Source of the DNA: Proteocatella sp041738345
GTDB taxonomy: Bacteria > Bacillota > Clostridia > Peptostreptococcales > Filifactoraceae
Reading direction: 5' to 3'
DNA: 10,373 nt
Assembly (NCBI GenBank): GCA_041738345.1
Contig: JBGSPX010000051.1
Location: 1-10,373, forward strand
The translations under genes were made by a program, and so were the position numbers. Below, piece after piece: positions 1 to 5,640 of the stretch (within the stretch, counting starts at the first letter, position 1; each line of letters opens with the position of its first letter). Below the pieces are notes generated by a model. The model was not told where the DNA came from and did no database searches. It was given only the letters and a program-made list of their open reading frames with translations.

Positions 1-17
1 TTACAATATAACGGAAG

Positions 18-49
18 AAAGCGGCAACTTGTTTTGTCGTTTTTTTTTT
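18..49 (+). terminator. Rightward terminator-like hairpin in the left repeat
   Basis: On the plus strand AAAGCGGCAA (18-27) pairs with TTGTCGTTTT (34-43) through a 6-nt loop, using two G-U pairs, and runs directly into ten T (40-49). The G-U pairs form only on this strand; the complementary strand would have A-C mismatches. This suggests the hairpin works on transcripts entering from the left of the window. The right repeat has the same structure at 10233-10262. Confidence 0.55.
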
Positions 50-68
50 GCATTTTTTTACATTTCGT

Positions 69-117
69 AAAAAAGAAGGATATTCTCCTAAATAAATATT
101 AAGAGTATATCCTTCTT
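69..117 (-). terminator. Strong intrinsic terminator behind the 161-718 gene
   Basis: Read on the minus strand, AAGAAGGATAT (117-107) pairs perfectly with ATATCCTTCTT (83-73). After one mismatch the stem continues for about five more pairs, and it ends in a run of six T (74-69). It lies about 45 nt past the stop codon of the upstream leftward gene, as expected for its terminator. It is carried inside the repeat, so gene and terminator may have separate origins. Confidence 0.75.
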
Positions 118-160
118 ATTCTGTAAGGCTATCGCCTATTTACCGACAGCCCCTCTTATA

Positions 161-718
161 TTATTTTGATTCTTCTGACCACTTATCAAGACCTTCCATA
201 ACTGCATCATAAGTTTTCTGTGATATTTCTGGGAGTTCTCCTCCAAAAGCTTTTTTAGCTGCCTCAAAACCTTCTTTTATAGCACCTTTTAAGGTTTCAA
301 GTTTTGAAGTATCCCCTCCAGATATATTTTTTGCAAATTCTATTATTCTTTCCGAGGTTTGTTTTACTCCCCAATACCCTTCATCTGAAATCTCACTTTT
401 AGCCTTTTCAGCAGTTTCTGAATCAATTTCTACCTTAGCTTCCCCTGATTGTAGTTTAGGGTCATTAAAATGATAACCTTGTTTTTCAATCATAGCTCTT
501 ACAGTTTCTCTAAGGCTACTTAACCTATCGTCTACACTTTTTTGAAGTTTATCAATTTCTATGCTATCATATCTATTATTTACGCCTATCTTTTTGCCAC
601 TATTCTTACCGTCTTCTACATTTAAATTTTTTTCTTTTTCCTCTTTAATTTCTTTTGTTTTCTCAATTTTCTGCGGAACTTGAGAGTTTGTCATTTTATT
701 TATAGCTAAATTGCTCAT
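161..718 (-). CDS. Conserved-looking hypothetical protein, 185 aa, with a charged N-terminus
   Basis: I do not recognise a named family. The start is well supported by AAAGGAGG just upstream of ATG at 718. There is no signal peptide or membrane segment, so the product is probably cytoplasmic. Residues 15-47 are very rich in Lys, Glu and Asn and look disordered. Residues about 51-85 look like a long amphipathic helix. The C-terminal part (about 110-182) is compact, with aromatic and glycine landmarks (YWGVKQTSERI, SGGD, GGELPEISQKTYDAV, LDKW), and resembles the conserved core of a family of unknown function. The gene is divergent from the P-loop gene at 931. A TATAAT lies at 751-756 on its strand, but I see no convincing -35. 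The repeat with its terminator begins 5 nt after the stop. A link to motility or surface functions is possible but would be a guess. Confidence 0.85.
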   Translation of the reverse strand: MSNLAINKMTNSQVPQKIEKTKEIKEEKEKNLNVEDGKNSGKKIGVNNRYDSIEIDKLQKSVDDRLSSLRETVRAMIEKQGYHFNDPKLQSGEAKVEIDSETAEKAKSEISDEGYWGVKQTSERIIEFAKNISGGDTSKLETLKGAIKEGFEAAKKAFGGELPEISQKTYDAVMEGLDKWSEESK

Positions 719-930
719 AAAAAAGCCTCCTTTAAATAAAACCTACATATATTATATATATACCCTTTTATTATTATTAAATCCCATAATTTTATAGTTT
801 ATCTATTTATAATAAATTATTTTTAAAATTTTTAAATATTTCTGATAATCCCCTTTATTTTTTCTGGTTTTTCTGTTTTAATATATATAAGAAAAGATTT
901 AAAAAATTGAAATCTTGGGAGGTAACGAAA

Positions 931-1350
931 ATGGTTAAATTATTGTTAGGAGAAGCAGGTAGTGGAAAAACCAAAAAAATGATTTTAAAGGCAAATGAGA
1001 TGGTTACCAATATTAAAGGCGAACTCGTTTACATTGAGCCTACAAGTAAACACGCTACACAGCTTCACCGAAATATACGCTGTGTTTTTACCGAAGAGTA
1101 TTCTTTAAATTCGTTCGCTTCAATTTATGGCTTCCTTTGTGGCCTTACTAGTGCAAACCATGATATCGAAAGTATTTTTATCGATGGGCTTGACCAGATA
1201 TTACATAGTGATATCAACGAGGTTGTATATGAATTTATGAATCTTGTTAAAGATTTCGCTGAAAAAAATTCTGTAACTGTATTTATTTCAGGAAGTGTTA
1301 ATTCTCCTGAGATTGTTAGCGGATTAAAAGAGCACGCTCTAGAATTTTAA
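931..1350 (+). CDS. Small P-loop NTPase of unknown function, 139 aa
   Basis: A TTG-initiated extension to 907 is possible. ATG at 931 is preferred because GGGAGG at 917-922 sits at normal distance and because this start places the Walker A motif near the N-terminus, as in other P-loop proteins. GEAGSGKT is at residues 7-14. A Walker B-like strand IFIDGLD is at 82-88, and a sensor-like strand TVFISGS ends near 122. At 139 residues it is a minimal single RecA-like fold with no room for a helicase second domain, lid or DNA-binding domain. The N-terminus resembles the start of AddB-type nuclease-helicase subunits, but nothing else of that family is present. Nucleotide binding is likely from the motifs; the substrate and partner are unknown. 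It is followed by a 12-bp hairpin and then pgeF on the same strand. Confidence 0.85.
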   Translation: MVKLLLGEAGSGKTKKMILKANEMVTNIKGELVYIEPTSKHATQLHRNIRCVFTEEYSLNSFASIYGFLCGLTSANHDIESIFIDGLDQILHSDINEVVYEFMNLVKDFAEKNSVTVFISGSVNSPEIVSGLKEHALEF

Positions 1351-1368
1351 TTTTTAAATTTTATTATT

Positions 1369-1402
1369 AAACTGCCTCTTTTGAAGAGGCAGTTTCTATT
1401 TT
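1369..1402 (+). terminator. 12-bp hairpin between the P-loop gene and pgeF
   Basis: AAACTGCCTCTT (1369-1380) pairs perfectly with AAGAGGCAGTTT (1384-1395) around a 3-nt loop. The following tail, CTATTTTA, is only moderately T-rich. The hairpin starts 18 nt after the P-loop gene stop and ends 7 nt before the AGGAGG of pgeF. It could terminate upstream transcription, act as a partly leaky attenuator, or stabilise an RNA end. I see no clear promoter between it and pgeF. Confidence 0.65.
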
Positions 1403-1412
1403 AGGAGGAAAT

Positions 1413-2213
1413 ATGAATCATATTAACAGAAATCATTATACTATAGTTGAATCCAATGGAAAAAAATTCTTAAAATTTCCTGTACTTGAACAGTTAAACA
1501 TAAATCATTTTTTTACTACATCCGACATTATGTTCCATAAGTATGACGATCTAACTCAAACTGCGGATAGTTTCAATCAGATTTTTTCAGATTTTAAAAT
1601 GGATAAAAATATTCACTTTTTCACTTCTCAGGTTCATTCTGATAATATAGAACTTGCTAATTTAACTAATACTAATTATAGGCCCCATGAAATCGGATTT
1701 GGATATTATTTTGAAGACTGTGATGGTCTTATTTCAAATGAGAAAAACACTACTTTAATAACTAAATTTGCAGACTGTACACCGATTGTACTCTATGACA
1801 CAAAAACACATTGCATAGCCAATCTTCATTCTGGGTGGCGAGGAACTTCTAAGCAAATTTTTATAAAAGCACTTAGCAAAATGGTAACTGAGTTTAATTC
1901 TAAACTCGAAAATATAATCGTCATAATAGGGCCATGCATAGGCGCTTTGGATTTTGAAGTTCAAAATGATGTCATAGATATATTTAAAAATAGTTTCAAA
2001 AATATAAATATCGAAAATTTTTATACAAAAAAAGACTCTATTCACTATATGCTTGACATGCAAAGCATAATAGAAAGAGCCTTATTAGATTACGGTATCC
2101 TTGCCCAAAATATATATACAGCTGATATTTCAACCTATAGTAGTAATTTTATGCATTCTTTTAGACGCGATGGTGAAAAAGCTGGCCGAATGATTTTAGG
2201 GGTTTCTTTGTAA
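1413..2213 (+). CDS. pgeF: Peptidoglycan editing factor PgeF (YfiH / DUF152 family)
   Basis: This 266-residue protein has the full length and all the landmarks of the family once called multicopper polyphenol oxidase or laccase YfiH. Family members studied in other bacteria remove L-serine wrongly placed in muropeptide precursors in the cytoplasm, which keeps L-alanine at the first position of the stem peptide. The expected metal ligands are visible: His75 (SQVHS), Cys122 (ADCTPIVLYD) and His139 (LHSGWRGT). Also present are DCDGLIS (102-108), IGPCIG with a following FEV, and a C-terminal SFRRDGEKAGRM. ATG at 1413 follows AGGAGG (1403-1408). There is no signal peptide. A 12-bp hairpin lies just upstream, so expression may depend on read-through. 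The last 18 bp overlap the tail of the convergent hydrolase gene. Confidence in the family is high; the exact in vivo substrate is inferred from homologues. Confidence 0.95.
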   Translation: MNHINRNHYTIVESNGKKFLKFPVLEQLNINHFFTTSDIMFHKYDDLTQTADSFNQIFSDFKMDKNIHFFTSQVHSDNIELANLTNTNYRPHEIGFGYYFEDCDGLISNEKNTTLITKFADCTPIVLYDTKTHCIANLHSGWRGTSKQIFIKALSKMVTEFNSKLENIIVIIGPCIGALDFEVQNDVIDIFKNSFKNINIENFYTKKDSIHYMLDMQSIIERALLDYGILAQNIYTADISTYSSNFMHSFRRDGEKAGRMILGVSL

Positions 2214-3131
2214 AAATATTTCCATAAAATTAATTATATCCTCTACGACTTCCTCTTTATTCACCTCATTTAGAAGTTCATGCTTTTTCCCCTCATAAAG
2301 TTTTAAATGAACCTGAGTTAAGCCTAGCTTTTTATACATCATTTCAAGCTTTATGGGGCCTTTTCCATAGTCCCCCACTGGATCCTCTTCCCCTGAAAAT
2401 ATTAATATCGGAAGATTTTTAGGAATATGTTTTAAATTATTAGGATTAAAATTTTCAGTTATTCCTTTAAATAAATAGTGATATGCCGATGTTGAAAATT
2501 CAAATCCCATGTCTCTACTTTCTTCAAATTTAAGATTTTCATCAAAATCACTTGTAAGCCAGTCTGATTTAAGCTTCTTATTTTCTGATTTTTTATTAAA
2601 AGTTTTGTCTTGGAGTTTCTTTATAAGTTTAGCTTCTTTTTCGCTTCCAAATATTGTCATCATTGCCTTTGAAAGAATTTTCCCTGCTTTTGATATAGGA
2701 ATTTGATTTTCTCCATTGCTTCCAGATAAAAGTAATATGTCTATTGTGTCTGGGTAGATTTGAATATATCTTTGACACAAAAATGAACCCATTGAATGTC
2801 CTAGTAACACAACTGGAATTTTGGGATATTCCTCTTTTATTATTCTATTAAGACTTCTCATGTCTCTTACCATTTTTAGGAATACATCGCCTTCGCCCAT
2901 ATAACCATAATGTTTATGTGCAGATTTTCCATGCCCCCTATGATCATTTATATACACCGCAAAGCCTTTTTTTAAAAACATCTCTATCACTGAAGTATAC
3001 CTAAGTGCTTTTTCTGCCATTCCATGAGCGATTTGAATAACAGCTTTTATATTATTTTCTGGTATAAATTTATAATATACTATCGCTATGTCATCTGTAG
3101 ATGATTTGAAACTATGCTCACTATAATTCAT
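2196..3131 (-). CDS. Alpha/beta hydrolase, S33 lysophospholipase / monoacylglycerol lipase type
   Basis: This 311-residue serine hydrolase is of the kind annotated as lysophospholipase or monoacylglycerol lipase. The nucleophile elbow is GHSMGS with Ser113. DHRGHGKS (63-70) is the usual strand-helix motif before it. The likely acid is Asp250 in FSGEEDPVG, and the likely base is His284 in YEGKKHELLNE. The cap region between about 140 and 225 is rich in Lys and Glu. No signal peptide or lipobox is seen, so it is probably intracellular and may act at the membrane face. ATG at 3131 follows AGAGG. It is the last gene of the leftward block, 9 nt after the lipid kinase, which supports a role in glycerolipid turnover. 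Its 3' end overlaps pgeF by 18 bp, and no terminator is visible. Substrate specificity cannot be told from sequence; other short-chain esters or acyl-thioesters remain possible. Confidence 0.9.
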   Translation of the reverse strand: MNYSEHSFKSSTDDIAIVYYKFIPENNIKAVIQIAHGMAEKALRYTSVIEMFLKKGFAVYINDHRGHGKSAHKHYGYMGEGDVFLKMVRDMRSLNRIIKEEYPKIPVVLLGHSMGSFLCQRYIQIYPDTIDILLLSGSNGENQIPISKAGKILSKAMMTIFGSEKEAKLIKKLQDKTFNKKSENKKLKSDWLTSDFDENLKFEESRDMGFEFSTSAYHYLFKGITENFNPNNLKHIPKNLPILIFSGEEDPVGDYGKGPIKLEMMYKKLGLTQVHLKLYEGKKHELLNEVNKEEVVEDIINFMEIFLQRNP

Positions 3132-3140
3132 AATATGCCT

Positions 3141-4052
3141 CTATTTTTCATAACTACTTGAAACAAAAACCTCTATGACCTCTTTAAAAACCTCAATTTC
3201 TAGCGGAGATTCAGGCCCTTTTTCTCCATCTATGCTTATTGGCATATCTTCACTTGTTTTTATTTTAAATTTATTTCCTCTTAAAACTAATATATTGTCG
3301 TTAGAGGTGATATCATCCCCCTTTATTATTGAGAAAAATAAATTTGCAATTTCAAGTGTAGGACTTTCTTTTATAAGTACTAATTCCATTACACCATCTG
3401 ATATATTAGCCATATCTATAAAATTTGTAAAATTCCCCACACTCTTACCATTTAAAAGTAAAAACATGTATACATCTTCTTTATATATTTTTCCATCTAC
3501 CTCTACTTCTATAGCATATGACTTTATATTGCTAAGTTCTGTAAATGGTTTAAGATAATATGCTAATGGCCCCATCATAAGTTTTAAATTTTTATCAGTA
3601 GAAAATGAGGTGTCTGTAAAAATTCCACCTGCAAGCGATGTCAAAAATATTTGTTTATCGTTTACCACACCTACATCTATCTTTTTTAATTTACCACCAT
3701 ATACCTCATCTATTATTTGAAAAATTTGAGATTCGCTGTTTATGTGAGTAGACACATCAATATTTCTAGTAAAATTATTACAAGTACCTGCTCCTATTGC
3801 AAAAAATGGAATACTAACCTTAGCTTCAAGCATTTCATGTACAACTTGACTGAGGGTACCATCTCCACCAGCTCCTATTATAAAATCATATCCATAATCT
3901 ATAACCTCTCCAAGATTTTCATCGAATTCTGGAATCCTATATGCGGTTATCAAAACCCCCATTTCTTGAAATTTCTTTATTATCGAATCTAAATGTCTAG
4001 ATACAAATCGGCTTCCAGACATTGGATTATACGCTAATAAGGCTTTTTTCAT
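3141..4052 (-). CDS. DAGK-family lipid kinase (YegS/DgkB-like)
   Basis: This 303-residue protein has the diacylglycerol kinase catalytic fold. NPMSG is at residues 9-13, the nucleotide-binding GGDGT at 62-66, and GAGTCNNFTRN at 87-97 in the place of the usual GT-N-FAR motif. A C-terminal beta-rich half follows (about 120-300), with SIDGEKGP near 273-280 matching the family's usual DGE signature. Relatives phosphorylate diacylglycerol or related lipids with ATP at the inner membrane face, feeding phosphatidate back into phospholipid synthesis. DgkB is the housekeeping enzyme of this type in Bacillus, but I would not claim orthology. ATG at 4052 follows GGGGGAG, 8 nt behind the threonine aldolase stop. 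The next gene, 9 nt on, encodes an S33 hydrolase, so the two may act on the same lipid pool. The exact lipid substrate is not readable from sequence. Confidence 0.9.
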   Translation of the reverse strand: MKKALLAYNPMSGSRFVSRHLDSIIKKFQEMGVLITAYRIPEFDENLGEVIDYGYDFIIGAGGDGTLSQVVHEMLEAKVSIPFFAIGAGTCNNFTRNIDVSTHINSESQIFQIIDEVYGGKLKKIDVGVVNDKQIFLTSLAGGIFTDTSFSTDKNLKLMMGPLAYYLKPFTELSNIKSYAIEVEVDGKIYKEDVYMFLLLNGKSVGNFTNFIDMANISDGVMELVLIKESPTLEIANLFFSIIKGDDITSNDNILVLRGNKFKIKTSEDMPISIDGEKGPESPLEIEVFKEVIEVFVSSSYEK

Positions 4053-4060
4053 AACTCCCC

Positions 4061-5104
4061 CTAATTTCTCTGTGCTTTTTCTTTTAATTTTATTATAAAT
4101 TTTATAGTTTCATCTATCGAATCCCTTGTTATATAGTAATGCGTAACAAATCTAAATAAGCCATTTTCTTCTGGATTTATAAGTATTCCATATTTTTCAA
4201 AATTTTCCGAAGTAAATATTCTTCGTAACTTTTCATCTGTTATTCTAAAAAATACCATATTTATATCTAATTTATTCTTTAAAACATCTATACCTGATAT
4301 TGAATCTAACCTTTCAGAAAGATATCTAGCATTATCATGGTCTTCTACAAGTCTTAGTCTCATCTCTTTTACTGCAATTTGACCTGCTGCTGCAATTATT
4401 CCAACCTGCCTCATTCCTCCACCCATGATTTTTCGCTTGTATAAGGCCTCTTCTATAAAATCTTTTTTACCTACAAGTATAGAGCCTATGGGTGCACATA
4501 GTCCTTTGGAAAGACATATATTTATCGAATCTACATTTTCTGAAATATCTTTTATATCGCAATCTAAAGCTGTAATAGCATTAAAGAATCTAGCCCCATC
4601 TAAATGTACCTTTAAATTGTATCTATCCGCTAAACGCTTTATTTTTCTCATATACTCTAAATCTACTACCGTTCCATCGGAAAATGCATTTTCTAAGCAT
4701 ATAAGCTTAGTAACTGGATAATGAATATCTCGCTCTTTTCTTATTGATGATTCAACTTTTTCCAAATCCATCTTTCCATTATTTGTAGGTAGAGTTCTAA
4801 GGTTCACTCCAGATATTATAGCCGCTGAGCCTGCTTCATGTTGTACTATATGACACTCATCCGGAAGAATTACTTCATCTCCTCTGTTGCAATGAGTAAA
4901 TAATGCTAATTGATTACAAAACGTACCACTTGGTACAAATAGTGCTGCTTCCATACCACAAAGTTCCGCTACATATTTTTGTAAGCTGTTAACCGTTTCA
5001 TCGTCTCCATATACATCATCCCCCACTTCCGCTCTGCACATCGCATCTCTCATGCGTTTGGTAGGACGTGTAACTGTATCACTTCTAAAATCTATCAGTT
5101 TCAT
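4061..5104 (-). CDS. ltaE: Low-specificity L-threonine aldolase, PLP-dependent
   Basis: This 347-residue enzyme belongs to the fold-type I PLP enzymes that cleave L-threonine and L-allo-threonine to glycine and acetaldehyde. The N-terminal signature is textbook: IDFRSDTVTRP (4-14) and VGDDVYGDD (27-35). FVPSGTFCNQ (56-65) binds the cofactor phosphate, His85 is the ring-stacking position, and HLDGAR (167-172) holds the PLP aspartate Asp169. The Schiff-base lysine is Lys200 in CLSKG, followed by GGGMRQ. The usual LENTHN loop reads LENAFSDGTV here, as in some clostridial relatives, which may alter stereo-preference. The start codon overlaps the stop of the upstream pncC-type gene in an ATGA, implying translational coupling. 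The product could supply glycine for fermentation or one-carbon metabolism. The family is certain; the precise substrate among beta-hydroxy amino acids is less so. Confidence 0.93.
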   Translation of the reverse strand: MKLIDFRSDTVTRPTKRMRDAMCRAEVGDDVYGDDETVNSLQKYVAELCGMEAALFVPSGTFCNQLALFTHCNRGDEVILPDECHIVQHEAGSAAIISGVNLRTLPTNNGKMDLEKVESSIRKERDIHYPVTKLICLENAFSDGTVVDLEYMRKIKRLADRYNLKVHLDGARFFNAITALDCDIKDISENVDSINICLSKGLCAPIGSILVGKKDFIEEALYKRKIMGGGMRQVGIIAAAGQIAVKEMRLRLVEDHDNARYLSERLDSISGIDVLKNKLDINMVFFRITDEKLRRIFTSENFEKYGILINPEENGLFRFVTHYYITRDSIDETIKFIIKLKEKAQRN

Positions 5105-5589
5105 AGCTGTTCCTTTCCTAATAATACATTAAACAGGATTAAGAAACAGTGTTTTGCTGCCTGTTTCCTAATTTCATCTCTATTCCCTTCAAAATCAAAT
5201 CTATTCGTATATGTTTCTTTACCTATAGAAACCCCAATAAACACTGTTCCTTTTTTATTTCCAAATTCATCAAACTCAAGTGGTCCTGCAAGCCCTGTTG
5301 TAGCAATTCCTATGGTTGCATTTAAATTTTTCCTAACGCCCTGTGCCATCTCTTTTGCAGTTTCCTTACTTATAGCGGTATAAGTGTTTAAGGTTTCTAC
5401 TTTCACTCCAAGTCTTGAAATTTTCGACTGATTCGTATACGCTACGATGCCTTCTAATAAAACTTGACTGGCTCCAGGAACTTCACAAAGCATAGAACAA
5501 ACAAGCCCGCCTGTAAGAGACTCTGCAACTGAAATAGTATATTCTTTTTCTATAAGATATTCTACTATATCCTTTACAAATTTTTCCAT
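5101..5589 (-). CDS. pncC: Stand-alone CinA C-terminal domain, nicotinamide-nucleotide amidase (PncC type)
   Basis: This 162-residue protein consists of the CinA C-terminal domain alone, the usual length of stand-alone PncC. Such enzymes deamidate nicotinamide mononucleotide to nicotinate mononucleotide in NAD recycling. AESLTGG (22-28) is the conserved motif carrying the catalytic serine. GIVAYTNQSKISRLGV (48-63), TAISKETA (71-78) and a GTVFIGV strand (114-120) fit the family. The SGIAGP motif reads TGLAGP (98-103), and the loop after it (LEFDEFGNKK) is shorter and more acidic than in the Escherichia coli enzyme. ATG at 5589 has only a modest site (AGGG about 7 nt upstream), and a 10-bp hairpin sits in the 51-nt gap behind glnS, so output may be lower than that of its neighbours. 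The 3' end overlaps the aldolase start in ATGA. No N-terminal competence or pyrophosphatase domain is present. Confidence 0.9.
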   Translation of the reverse strand: MEKFVKDIVEYLIEKEYTISVAESLTGGLVCSMLCEVPGASQVLLEGIVAYTNQSKISRLGVKVETLNTYTAISKETAKEMAQGVRKNLNATIGIATTGLAGPLEFDEFGNKKGTVFIGVSIGKETYTNRFDFEGNRDEIRKQAAKHCFLILFNVLLGKEQL

Positions 5590-5612
5590 AAATTAACCCT
5601 ATTTCTACAAAT

Positions 5613-5635
5613 CAAGGGAGTATAATACTCCCTTG
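5613..5635 (-). terminator. 10-bp hairpin between glnS and pncC
   Basis: CAAGGGAGTA pairs perfectly with TACTCCCTTG around a 3-nt loop, 5 nt after the glnS stop codon. The minus-strand tail (ATTTGTAG) is not a good T-run, so this is more likely a weak terminator, attenuator or RNA-processing/stability hairpin than a full stop. It is the only visible break in the eight-gene leftward block and may separate a translation/alarmone half from a metabolic half. Confidence 0.5.
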
Positions 5636-5640
5636 TAAAT

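Larger units (their letters stand above)
1..155 (-). repeat. Left arm of a long, near-identical inverted repeat (structured intergenic repeat)
   Basis: This segment is the reverse complement of 10128-10279. Aligning the two by eye gives one substitution (at + strand position 106, inside the large hairpin) and length differences in two homopolymer runs (10 versus 8 T at 40-49, and 7 versus 6 T at 53-59). The repeat starts 5 nt past the stop codon of the leftward gene at 161-718, with GAGGGGCTGTCGG on the minus strand. It reaches the window edge still matching, so its outer boundary is not visible. On the minus strand it encodes, in order, a small GC-rich hairpin (127-151), a long hairpin followed by six T (69-117), and an 8-bp A/T hairpin around 54-74. 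On the plus strand it encodes a terminator-like hairpin (18-49). No open reading frame of note lies in it. The family is not recognised. Confidence 0.95.

Noticed and set aside
1..155. Terminal inverted repeats of a transposon or composite mobile element carrying the 10-kb block
   Set aside because: No transposase, integrase or resolvase is present and the enclosed genes are ordinary chromosomal genes. The arms look like two copies of an intergenic repeat rather than transposon ends.
907..930. TTG start for the P-loop protein
   Set aside because: The GGGAGG site lies inside this extension, just before ATG 931, and the extension would push Walker A away from the N-terminus.
1755..2063. 102-codon open frame on the minus strand
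   Set aside because: It is fully antisense to pgeF, has no ribosome site, and its composition (Tyr, Phe, Ile rich) is what the reverse strand of AT-rich coding DNA gives.
1413..2213. Laccase / multicopper oxidase
   Set aside because: The old family name suggests this, but the His-Cys-His site and family studies support muropeptide editing rather than copper oxidation.
3175..3558. 127-codon open frame on the plus strand
   Set aside because: It lies antisense within the lipid kinase gene, has no ribosome site, and its Ser/Ile/Phe-rich translation is typical of reverse-strand reading of a coding sequence.
4425..4721. 98-codon and similar plus-strand frames inside the leftward operon (also near 2509, 3717, 5936, 6511, 6722 and 7067)
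   Set aside because: All are embedded antisense in confidently identified genes and lack their own translation signals.
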